The notes under the pieces: generated by a model
Database searches by the model: none
What the model saw: only the letters and a program-made list of their open reading frames with translations
Told to the model about the DNA's origin: nothing
Position numbers and translations under genes: made by a program
Source of the DNA: Clostridiaceae bacterium
Lineage (GTDB): Bacteria > Bacillota > Clostridia > Lachnospirales > Lachnospiraceae
Length of the DNA: 13,950 bases
Direction of reading: 5' to 3'
Assembly: GCA_902362865.1 (NCBI GenBank)
Contig: CABIYE010000016.1
Location: forward strand, 1-13,950
In this document: piece after piece, positions 7,497 through 13,950 of the stretch
Numbering within the stretch: position 1 is the stretch's first letter
How the letters are laid out: every line of letters begins with the position of its first letter

Positions 7497-7961
7497 TCAT
7501 TTCCCCAGCCACTCCTCTATTTTCTCCCGCGTTCTTTTCGTTGCGCCCGGGTTCGCCCCGCCGGAGTTAATTCCGATTACCACCTCTTCTGTTTTCACAA
7601 TACTTGGAAAATAAAAATCACACATCTCTTTTTTATCCGCCACATTCACGCATATTCCCAGACTCCGGCACAACCTGCCGATTTCTGCATTTACTTCTGT
7701 GTCTCCCGTGGCGGCAAGCACAATGTCCGGCTTATCGCTCCCGGTTATATCGGACTCCCGGTATTTTCTCTGTACCCAACGGAATTTCTCCAAGTCTGCA
7801 TATTGTCGGAGCTTTTCGTCTAATGCAGGGGTAATTACGGTAATGTGGACAGTAAAATCCAACAGCGTCCTTATACGTCTGGCTGCAATCTTCCCGCCGC
7901 CCACAACAAGAATCTCCTTCTCCGATATATCTACAAACATCGGAAAATATGCCTTTTCCAT
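7497..7961 (-). CDS. Precorrin-2 dehydrogenase, short form (SirC/YlnF type)
   Basis: This enzyme oxidises precorrin-2 to sirohydrochlorin with NAD, the step leading to siroheme and to anaerobic cobalamin. Its 154 residues hold the NAD-binding fold with VVGGGKIAARR (19-29), the LAATGDTEVN loop (82-91), the conserved aspartate in VNVADKK (Asp109), FYFPS (116-120) and INSGGANPGA (131-140). The C-terminal helical domain of CysG and Met8p, about 60 residues or more, is almost absent, so metal insertion probably needs another enzyme. The ATG at 7961 is chosen because GGAGG (7971-7975) lies 9 nt upstream; an in-frame ATG at 7985 would overlap the upstream gene and has no good ribosome site. The start is 4 nt after the stop of the OppA-like gene, so it is the last gene of the same operon. 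The operon's first visible gene, hemD, belongs to the same pathway. Confidence 0.9.
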   Translation of the reverse strand: MEKAYFPMFVDISEKEILVVGGGKIAARRIRTLLDFTVHITVITPALDEKLRQYADLEKFRWVQRKYRESDITGSDKPDIVLAATGDTEVNAEIGRLCRSLGICVNVADKKEMCDFYFPSIVKTEEVVIGINSGGANPGATKRTREKIEEWLGK

Positions 7962-7965
7962 CTTC

Positions 7966-9585
7966 TTATTCCTCCCAGTATGCATAGCGGTACTCCAGCG
8001 CTCCGCTCGCCGGAATCTGAGTAATCCCTTTGATTTCCGGACGAATCAGATTGCAGCTTTTCATAGCAAAAAGCGGAATTACATAGAACTGCTCTCCCAC
8101 CGCCAGCTGCTCTGCCTCATGCAGAAGCTCCATGCGCCGCCCGGCGTCCGTCTCACTATCGGAAGCCCGTACAAGCGCATCGTAGGCCTCATCCTGTATA
8201 CCGCTGCAGTTATAGGTGCTGTTGGAAAGCAGCATGGACAGATACGTGTTCGGGTCAGCAAAATCTGCCGTCCAGTTCATGCGGCACAGTTCAAAATCTC
8301 CCGCGTGGCGGTCTGCGTAATTGACTTGAAGCTCCTGCGCCTCCAGCTCAATATCTATATTCAGATTTCTCTTAAGCTGTTCCTTTAGAACCTGGGCTGT
8401 GTCAGAATCCATTTCCAGAGAAGGATATTTGTACGTAAGCACAGGAAAGTCTTCCCCGTCAGGATAACCAGCCTCGGCAAGAAGCTCCTGCGCCCGCTCT
8501 ACATTTTCCTCAAAAGGCGAATCGCTTTCTTCTACAAAATAATTCCCCGTTTCTTTATTTTTCATATATCTGGCAACCAAATTTACCGCAGGTTCCGTGT
8601 CTGCCCCTACAATACTGCATAATTCTTCACGGTCAATAGCGAGCGTAATCGCCTCCCGGACCCGCACATCGTTCAATGGCTCTACCTCCAGATTTGGATA
8701 AATGTATCTGGTGGCGATCGTGTCCGTAACCACAAGATCTTCCTTTCCTTCATACAATTCCATCACATAAGAGGGAAGGGCTGTCGCCACATCCACCTCC
8801 CCGGTTTCATAGGCGCTTGCCATGGACTGCTGGTCATCAAAAAACTTGTAGGTAATCCGGTCGAGTTTCACCGCATCCTTATTCCAGTAATTTTCATTTT
8901 TTTCCAGAACAAAATACTGCTCCGGCACATACTCCACCAGACAAAACGGCCCATTTGCCACGCTAGAGGCAGGATCCTTATCCCAGCCGCTTCCCACTTC
9001 ATCTGCATACTTCGCACAGGAGGGCGTATACACCGGAAGCCGTAGAAGATCCAGGAAATACGCGCAAGGCTCTGACAGATGAAATACCAGCGTATCATCA
9101 TCGGGAATCTCCACGCCCAGGGAATCTGCATCCTTTTCTCCGTTATAAATAGCTTCGGCATTTTCTATAGGGAACAAATAATTGGCATATCCATTACCGC
9201 TTGCCGGGTCAAGCGCCCGTATCATGGTGTTCAGGAAATCCTGCGCACACACTGGCGTACCATCCGACCACAGGGCATTTTTGCGCAAATGGAAAGTCCA
9301 CACCGTAGAATCTTCATTTACCTCATACGATTCTGCAGCGCGGTATTCAATTTCTCCATTTTCGTCAAAAGTCAAAAGCTCATCCAGCGCCGTCACGGAA
9401 TAAGCCAGATAGGTAAGTGCAATCATCCCGGCCGGATCCAGCGAACCAGTCTCACTGTTAATGGCAACGGTAAGCTCTTTTGTCTCTCCTTGCTTCTTAT
9501 TCCCGGAACATCCGCTTAAAATACCTGTCATCAACATAATTGCTGCCAAAAGCAGGACGCCGCTTTTCTTCCACTGTTTTTTCAT
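7966..9585 (-). CDS. OppA-type solute-binding lipoprotein of an ABC importer
   Basis: This 539-residue extracytoplasmic binding protein (SBP_bac_5 family) delivers its ligand to the permeases encoded upstream. It begins with a lipoprotein signal whose lipobox LSGC places the lipid anchor on Cys26. Family hallmarks include SLDPAG (48-53), FHLRKNALWSDGTPV (98-112), the DVRVREAITLAIDRE segment (306-320) and NWTADFADPNTYLSMLLSNS (437-456). The last motif closely matches the E. coli OppA segment with the aspartate that binds a peptide's amino terminus (here Asp441), which favours a peptide or other amino-bearing ligand over the Ni-type NikA. Eight further cysteines in the mature part are unusually many. 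The ATG at 9585 has AGGAG (9593-9597) 7 nt upstream. It starts 26 nt after the ATPase gene and ends 4 nt before precorrin-2 dehydrogenase. Ligand unknown. Confidence 0.92.
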   Translation of the reverse strand: MKKQWKKSGVLLLAAIMLMTGILSGCSGNKKQGETKELTVAINSETGSLDPAGMIALTYLAYSVTALDELLTFDENGEIEYRAAESYEVNEDSTVWTFHLRKNALWSDGTPVCAQDFLNTMIRALDPASGNGYANYLFPIENAEAIYNGEKDADSLGVEIPDDDTLVFHLSEPCAYFLDLLRLPVYTPSCAKYADEVGSGWDKDPASSVANGPFCLVEYVPEQYFVLEKNENYWNKDAVKLDRITYKFFDDQQSMASAYETGEVDVATALPSYVMELYEGKEDLVVTDTIATRYIYPNLEVEPLNDVRVREAITLAIDREELCSIVGADTEPAVNLVARYMKNKETGNYFVEESDSPFEENVERAQELLAEAGYPDGEDFPVLTYKYPSLEMDSDTAQVLKEQLKRNLNIDIELEAQELQVNYADRHAGDFELCRMNWTADFADPNTYLSMLLSNSTYNCSGIQDEAYDALVRASDSETDAGRRMELLHEAEQLAVGEQFYVIPLFAMKSCNLIRPEIKGITQIPASGALEYRYAYWEE

Positions 9586-9611
9586 TCCTTCTCTCCTTTT
9601 TTAACCGCAGG

Positions 9612-11447
9612 CTATATCTGCGAAGTCATCTCATAATCCGGCTTTCTTGCACTGCCGTCTTTATCAGAATAAAGAAAGCAGGCAATCTCTCTTGTGCCAA
9701 ACCGATAGTTTCCCGGCTGCTCTTTCAGGCATCGCTCCAGTGCATAACCGCAGTGCCCGGCGTAAGGGCAGCCTTCCCCATGATTTTTCTGCCGGTTCTC
9801 TGTCCTTTCTGTCACAATTCCCTGACGCTTTCTTCTTGCCTTCAGAGGATCCGGCGGCAGGCCCGCCTCGAGAAGCTCTTTCGTATAAGGATGCCAGGGC
9901 TGTGTACAGATGGCTTCGGTATCCCCTGACTCTACAATTCTTCCCTGGTACATCACACCCATTTTCCGGCTGATATGATGGACAACCTGCAGATCATGGG
10001 AGATAAACAGATATGCCGTTCCCTTCTCTCTCTGAATTTTCTGTAAAAGTTCTATTACCTGCATCTGAATAGAAAGATCCAGGGCAGACAGCGCCTCGTC
10101 CAGCACAATCAGCTCCGAATCCAAAAGAAAAGCTCTTGCAATCGCAATTCTCTGTCTCTGTCCGCCGGAAAATTGCGCAGGATATTTTTCCCCATCTTCC
10201 CGGGAAAGCCCTACCATCTCAAGCGCCTCCCATACCCGCTTCTTTCTCTCTTCTCTGCCGGAAATGCCATTTACTGCCAGTACATCCTCCAGCATTGTCC
10301 CGATTCGCATTCTGGGATTTAAGGAGGCATAGGGATTCTGAAATACCATCTGTACCCTCTGCTGCCGCTCTTTTCTCCTTCTGCCGCTTCTTACTGCCGA
10401 CGATCCAATTTCCTCTCCCCGGAAATAAATGTGTCCTGCCTCCGGTTTCAAAAGCCCTGTCACCAGTCTTGCCAGCGTCGTTTTTCCACAGCCGCTCTCT
10501 CCTACCAACCCAAACGTCTCTCCCCGGCGAAGGGCAAAAGAAAGCTCTTTCACCGCTTCCCTCTCCTTTTCATAAGACAACGTGACACAATCCAGCCGCA
10601 GCAGCATCTCTTTTTCTTCTCCCCGGCAGACCCTTCCCTGCAATTTTTCAGCATCTTCCATCAGTTTTCTGGTATAAGGATGCTGCGGCTCATAGAAAAT
10701 ATCCTCCACACTTCCCTCTTCTACAATCTCTCCCTCACGCATTACCAACACACGGCTGCAGGAAGAAGCGATGACTCCCAGATCATGGCTGACAAGAAGG
10801 ACTGCCGTACCAGTCTCTTTTGCCGCTCTCTTAAGAACAGACAGAACCTGCCTCTGCACGGTAACATCCAGCGCCGTAGTCGGCTCATCGGCAATCAGAA
10901 GCCTGGGATGACAGGCAAGGGCAATCGCAATCACAACCCGCTGGCGCATACCGCCGGACAATTCAAAGGGATACTGTCTCATCCGCCTCTTTGGATAACG
11001 AATTCCCACCATATCTAATAGTTCTTCCGCTTCTTCCCTTGCCTCAGCTTCCGTACACTTTCTGCACCCGCGAATGGTCTCTGTTATCTGCTTCCCAATC
11101 CTCATGGCCGGATCCAGATACGCAGCCGGATCCTGGAAGATCATGGCAATTTTCTTCCCCCGGATCAGGCGCAGCGCCTTCTCATAAGCGCCTTCTCTTT
11201 TTTTACTGCCGGTAAATGAAGCCACATCGATTTCTCCTGCTTTGATTTTTTCAACAGTTACTCTTGCAGTCTCAGGCAGAAGCCCCAAAAGCGCCAGCAT
11301 TGCGCTGCTCTTCCCAGAGCCGGATTCTCCCACAAGCCCCACAATTTCACCTTCTTCTACTGCAAAGGTAATCCCCTTCACTGCCTGTGTGACTTGTGCC
11401 TGATTGTGAAATTCCACCTTCAAATTCCGCACCTCTAACCAACTCAT
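9612..11447 (-). CDS. Fused Opp/Dpp-type double ABC ATPase
   Basis: A single 611-residue polypeptide carries both nucleotide-binding domains that are usually separate OppD and OppF (or DppD/F, NikD/E) proteins, as in GsiA. First domain: Walker A GESGSGKSS (40-48), Q-loop Gln105, signature LSGGMRQR (163-170), Walker B LLIADEPT (183-190), His221. Second domain: GESGCGKTT (316-324), Gln370, signature FSGGQRQR (426-433), LIVLDEA (445-451), His484. Both domains have the oligopeptide-type HPYT element (256-259 and 519-522). Only the second continues into the cysteine tail (Cys560, Cys566, Cys573, Cys590), which in related transporters binds an iron-sulfur cluster. All catalytic motifs are intact. 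The ATG at 11447 is one base after the permease stop and 6 nt after AGGAG; the earlier in-frame ATG at 11480 lies inside the permease gene. It powers the importer formed with the two permeases upstream. Confidence 0.95.
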   Translation of the reverse strand: MSWLEVRNLKVEFHNQAQVTQAVKGITFAVEEGEIVGLVGESGSGKSSAMLALLGLLPETARVTVEKIKAGEIDVASFTGSKKREGAYEKALRLIRGKKIAMIFQDPAAYLDPAMRIGKQITETIRGCRKCTEAEAREEAEELLDMVGIRYPKRRMRQYPFELSGGMRQRVVIAIALACHPRLLIADEPTTALDVTVQRQVLSVLKRAAKETGTAVLLVSHDLGVIASSCSRVLVMREGEIVEEGSVEDIFYEPQHPYTRKLMEDAEKLQGRVCRGEEKEMLLRLDCVTLSYEKEREAVKELSFALRRGETFGLVGESGCGKTTLARLVTGLLKPEAGHIYFRGEEIGSSAVRSGRRRKERQQRVQMVFQNPYASLNPRMRIGTMLEDVLAVNGISGREERKKRVWEALEMVGLSREDGEKYPAQFSGGQRQRIAIARAFLLDSELIVLDEALSALDLSIQMQVIELLQKIQREKGTAYLFISHDLQVVHHISRKMGVMYQGRIVESGDTEAICTQPWHPYTKELLEAGLPPDPLKARRKRQGIVTERTENRQKNHGEGCPYAGHCGYALERCLKEQPGNYRFGTREIACFLYSDKDGSARKPDYEMTSQI

Positions 11448-11448
11448 A

Positions 11449-12270
11449 TCAAGCTCCTTCCTGCTCCATCCCGAACCCAATCAAATGAATGGCAAGCACC
11501 AACGCACATAATGCCAGCATCGGGCACAGCATCTGATACGAATAAATCTGCATCTGACTTTCCGCCTCCCGAATCAGCGTCCCCAGGCTGGCCGCAGGCG
11601 CCGCAATTCCCACACCAATAAAACTCAAAAAACTTTCCGTAAAAATCGCTTTCGGAATCAAAAATGTAAGATTTACAATAATCGCCCCTGACGCATTGGG
11701 AAGTAAATGCCTGAACAGAATATGAAAAGGCCTTGCCCCCGCAAGTTTTGCCGCCAGGCAGAATTCCTGCTTTTTCAAACGCAGAATCTCTCCCCTCACA
11801 ATCCTCGCCGTATCCGTCCATCCGGAAACACAGATACTAAATACTACACTTTTTATTCCCGGTTCCAATACCAACATAATTAAAATCACATACAATAGAG
11901 ACGGTATGGCATCCAGAATATCTACAAGCCGCATGAATAGAAGATCTGTTTTCCCGCCTGTATATCCGGCGATTCCTCCATAACAGATGCCAATCATTCC
12001 ATTAAGAAATGCGCTCATGATCCCAACCTCCAGGCTGATTCTTGTTCCGTACCATACACGCACGAAAATATCTCTTCCGAATTTATCCGTGCCGAACCAA
12101 TGCTCTGCAGACGGCAGCAAATTCCTTGCGGCTGCATTTTGCTCCGTATAGGACCATTCAGATACAAGAGGGACAAAGACCGCAAGCAGAACCATTATGC
12201 CAAGAAGAATACTTCCTGCCACAATCCACTTATTTTTCAAATACCCTTGTCTGCCTTTAAATCCCTGCAT
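11449..12270 (-). CDS. DppC/OppC/NikC-type ABC permease
   Basis: This 273-residue inner-membrane protein is the C-type permease half of the importer. A first transmembrane helix lies near 15-36. The family motif HWFGTDKFGRDIF (57-69) follows, then several helices, the EAA coupling loop EFCLAAKLAGARPFHILF (169-186) that contacts the ATPase, and ESFLSFIGVG (212-221). The C-terminal end is short: the usual GDxLRDxLDP tail is replaced by FGMEQEGA. The ATG at 12270 has AGGAG 6 nt upstream and overlaps the 3' end of the B-type permease gene by 14 nt, indicating translational coupling. Its own stop is one base before the ATPase start. Family certain; substrate open. Confidence 0.93.
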   Translation of the reverse strand: MQGFKGRQGYLKNKWIVAGSILLGIMVLLAVFVPLVSEWSYTEQNAAARNLLPSAEHWFGTDKFGRDIFVRVWYGTRISLEVGIMSAFLNGMIGICYGGIAGYTGGKTDLLFMRLVDILDAIPSLLYVILIMLVLEPGIKSVVFSICVSGWTDTARIVRGEILRLKKQEFCLAAKLAGARPFHILFRHLLPNASGAIIVNLTFLIPKAIFTESFLSFIGVGIAAPAASLGTLIREAESQMQIYSYQMLCPMLALCALVLAIHLIGFGMEQEGA

Positions 12271-13201
12271 ATCCCGCTCCTTCCCGAAAACCTTTCCGAA
12301 TCTCCGGGTTCAGCGCCGCACATAGAACATCTGCCAACAGATTCGTTAAAATCACAACCGTTCCCATGAAAATGGTAAGCCCCATAATCATCGTATAATC
12401 CCGATTAGAAATGGAACTGACAAATTCTCTCCCCAGCCCCGGAATCGTAAAGATACTCTCTACCACAAAGCTTCCCGTCATTAAAAATGCTGCCGTCGGC
12501 CCAAGATAATTCAGTACCGGAATCAAAACATGGCGCAGGATATGTGAAAGAAGAATCCTTTTCTCCGTAAGGCCTTTGGCGCGTGCCATAATCACATAAT
12601 CTTTCTGCATCTCAATTTCGCAGGCACGGCTTACAAGCCGCGTAATGACCGCAGTTGGATACAATGCAAGGGCTACCACCGGAAGTACATAATTACCGGG
12701 AGAAAAAAGTCCTGCCACAGGAAACCATTTCAATTTTACTCCAAATACCAGAAGAAGTATGAGCGCCGCTGCGAATCCCGGCACGGAGCTTCCAAGCACC
12801 GTGCCGAAAAAGATCCCTGCCTTGATTCCTTTGTTCTTAGAAACGGCATGGCAGATTCCCAACAGGATTCCCAAAACTACCGACACGAAAATTGCCAGAC
12901 CACCTATCGATGCAGTAGCCTTCCATGCGCGCCCAATCACACCAGCGACAGTCTCACCCGGTTTTTTCAGGGAAATTCCCAAGTCTCCCCGCAAAAGATT
13001 TTCCAGATAATTCCGGTACTGTTTCATCACAGGCTCGTGAAGCCCATATTCTTCTTCCATTGCCGCCTGCACCGATTCGGATACATTGCCTCCCGCAAAT
13101 GGACTGCCCGGTATCATCCTGGTTAAAAAGAAGGTAATTGTCACCAGTACAAAAAGCGAAAGCAAGCCTGTCCCTAGTCTTTTACTAATATATTTTCCCA
13201 T
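12257..13201 (-). CDS. DppB/OppB/NikB-type ABC permease
   Basis: This 314-residue inner-membrane permease has a first helix at about 9-29 and the family motif TFFLTRMIPGSPF (23-35). The external segment LRGDLGISL (70-78) precedes further helices near 97-119, 130-155, 168-190, 228-250 and 272-296. The EAA coupling loop is DYVIMARAKGLTEKRILLSH (201-220), and the C-terminal DVLCAALNPEIR is the usual B-type ending. It pairs with the C-type permease encoded next. The ATG at 13201 is 6 nt after the hemD stop codon. The ribosome site is weak (GGGAG 13 nt upstream), so translation probably depends on coupling to hemD. This spacing ties the importer to tetrapyrrole synthesis. Confidence 0.93.
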   Translation of the reverse strand: MGKYISKRLGTGLLSLFVLVTITFFLTRMIPGSPFAGGNVSESVQAAMEEEYGLHEPVMKQYRNYLENLLRGDLGISLKKPGETVAGVIGRAWKATASIGGLAIFVSVVLGILLGICHAVSKNKGIKAGIFFGTVLGSSVPGFAAALILLLVFGVKLKWFPVAGLFSPGNYVLPVVALALYPTAVITRLVSRACEIEMQKDYVIMARAKGLTEKRILLSHILRHVLIPVLNYLGPTAAFLMTGSFVVESIFTIPGLGREFVSSISNRDYTMIMGLTIFMGTVVILTNLLADVLCAALNPEIRKGFREGAGYAGI

Positions 13202-13207
13202 ATCGTC

Positions 13208-13950
13208 TTACTTTCTCCCAAATTGTTTCACAATCTTTTCCACCATACTCTCTATGGAAGCTTTCTCTGCAACCTGAATCTGCATTCCGTATTTTGCCGC
13301 TTCTACTGCCGTCTGTTCTCCGATACAGATTGCCTGTACCCTGTGTAAATCCAGATTCCCGGCAAATGTCTCTGCAAATCCTCTCACGGTAGAACCGCTG
13401 GTAAAAGTCACTGCATCAATTTCACCTGCCTGAAACATCTCCTTCAGCCTCTCCTGTAGGTGTTCCTGCTTCCTGTATACTGTCTCATAAATTCCAATAT
13501 CTTTTACTATTAATCCTGCTCTTTGCATGGGCGGAAGCAATTCCCCGGAACCTTCTCTGGCACGTAATACCAGCACCTGGCTCCCGGGCACAGCCTTCTC
13601 TGCTACCAACTCTCCCAACGCCTGTGCGCAGTAAACCTTCGGAACTGCCTCCGGAAAAATTCCAAATTCAGAAAGCACCTCTTCTGTAGCAGAACCAATT
13701 GCTCCCACTTTCACTTCTGCAGGCTTTCTGAATAACCGCCGCACATCCATTCCCATTTCTCTTAACTGCGCAAAAAAAATACGAACCCCGGCAGGACTGG
13801 TGAACAAAAGCCATGCCTCCCGACCGGTTCTCCCAAATTCTTCCAAAGTTTCCTTAAATTCCCTCCCGGGAGGAATCGGACGGGTTTCAATCGTCGGCAG
13901 CTCTATCACTTGCGCTCCAAGAGCGCGCAGGCTTACAGCAAATTCTGAAC
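13208..13950 (-). CDS. hemD: Uroporphyrinogen-III synthase, 5'-partial, probable CobA-HemD fusion
   Basis: HemD closes hydroxymethylbilane to uroporphyrinogen III, the last intermediate common to heme, siroheme and cobalamin. About 246 residues are visible and the frame is open to the window edge. A GTG at 13909 could be mistaken for a start, but the 13 codons before it (SEFAVSLRALGAQ) are typical early HemD sequence. Recognisable elements are LFTSPAGVRIFF, AIGSATEEVLSEFG, VLRAREGSGELL, GIYETV with the conserved tyrosine, AVTFTSGSTVRGF and ICIGEQTAVEAAKYG. In clostridia HemD is often the C-terminal half of a fusion with uroporphyrinogen-III methyltransferase (CobA), and the lack of a start here fits that, though it cannot be shown from this window. 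It is the first visible gene of the operon and ends 6 nt before the B-type permease. Confidence 0.9.
   Translation of the reverse strand, partial: SEFAVSLRALGAQVIELPTIETRPIPPGREFKETLEEFGRTGREAWLLFTSPAGVRIFFAQLREMGMDVRRLFRKPAEVKVGAIGSATEEVLSEFGIFPEAVPKVYCAQALGELVAEKAVPGSQVLVLRAREGSGELLPPMQRAGLIVKDIGIYETVYRKQEHLQERLKEMFQAGEIDAVTFTSGSTVRGFAETFAGNLDLHRVQAICIGEQTAVEAAKYGMQIQVAEKASIESMVEKIVKQFGRK

Noticed and set aside
7962..7985. Earlier in-frame ATG at 7985 for precorrin-2 dehydrogenase
   Set aside because: It would overlap the lipoprotein gene and lacks a ribosome site; the ATG at 7961 has GGAGG 9 nt upstream and matches the family's N terminus.
7699..8388. Plus-strand 229-codon open frame opposite the dehydrogenase and OppA-like genes
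   Set aside because: It is antisense to two well-supported genes, spans their junction, and shows no domain or ribosome site.
10431..11018. Plus-strand 195-codon open frame opposite the double ATPase
   Set aside because: It is a reverse-strand shadow of a gene whose Walker and signature motifs are unambiguous.
7966..13201. Calling the importer a nickel transporter (nikABCDE)
   Set aside because: Permease and ATPase families cannot separate Ni from peptide transport, and the lipoprotein is closer to OppA than to NikA, so no specific symbol was given.

Overview
The window looks like a chromosomal segment from a low-to-moderate GC anaerobic Firmicute, most likely a Lachnospiraceae-type gut clostridium. 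The reasons are: AGGAGG ribosome sites before nearly every gene, sigma-A-like promoters, a clostridial-type pyruvate phosphate dikinase, a BspA-like leucine-rich-repeat protein anchored by SLH domains, and a probable CobA-HemD fusion. The family assignment is inference; no rRNA or marker gene is present.

Layout, left to right. Bases 1-342 hold no convincing gene, but they contain the control region of a small MerR-family regulator (343-741, plus strand). That region has a textbook MerR-type promoter facing left, with a 19-bp spacer carrying a dyad. The regulator has a cysteine at the position used by AdhR/NmlR aldehyde sensors. A terminator for merR and one for the convergent ppdK gene fill 744-879. 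All other genes are on the minus strand: ppdK (941-3565, own promoter and terminator), an M18 metallo-aminopeptidase (3682-5082), and a secreted LRR/SLH surface protein (5194-7419, own promoter) whose repeat array shows clear intragenic duplications.

From 13950 down to 7497 runs one tight transcription unit of six genes: uroporphyrinogen-III synthase (probably the tail of a CobA-HemD fusion, cut by the window edge), two Opp/Dpp/Nik-type permeases, a double ATPase in one polypeptide, an OppA-type lipoprotein, and a short precorrin-2 dehydrogenase. Gaps are 26 nt or less and several genes overlap or nearly touch. A complete peptide/metal-family ABC importer therefore sits between two enzymes of the siroheme/cobalamin precursor branch.

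The importer inside the tetrapyrrole operon is the most interesting feature. Its substrate could be a peptide, 5-aminolevulinate, a metal-metallophore complex or a tetrapyrrole-related compound; the sequence alone does not decide. The second observation worth following is the AdhR-like regulator whose leftward target promoter runs into a stretch with no intact gene.
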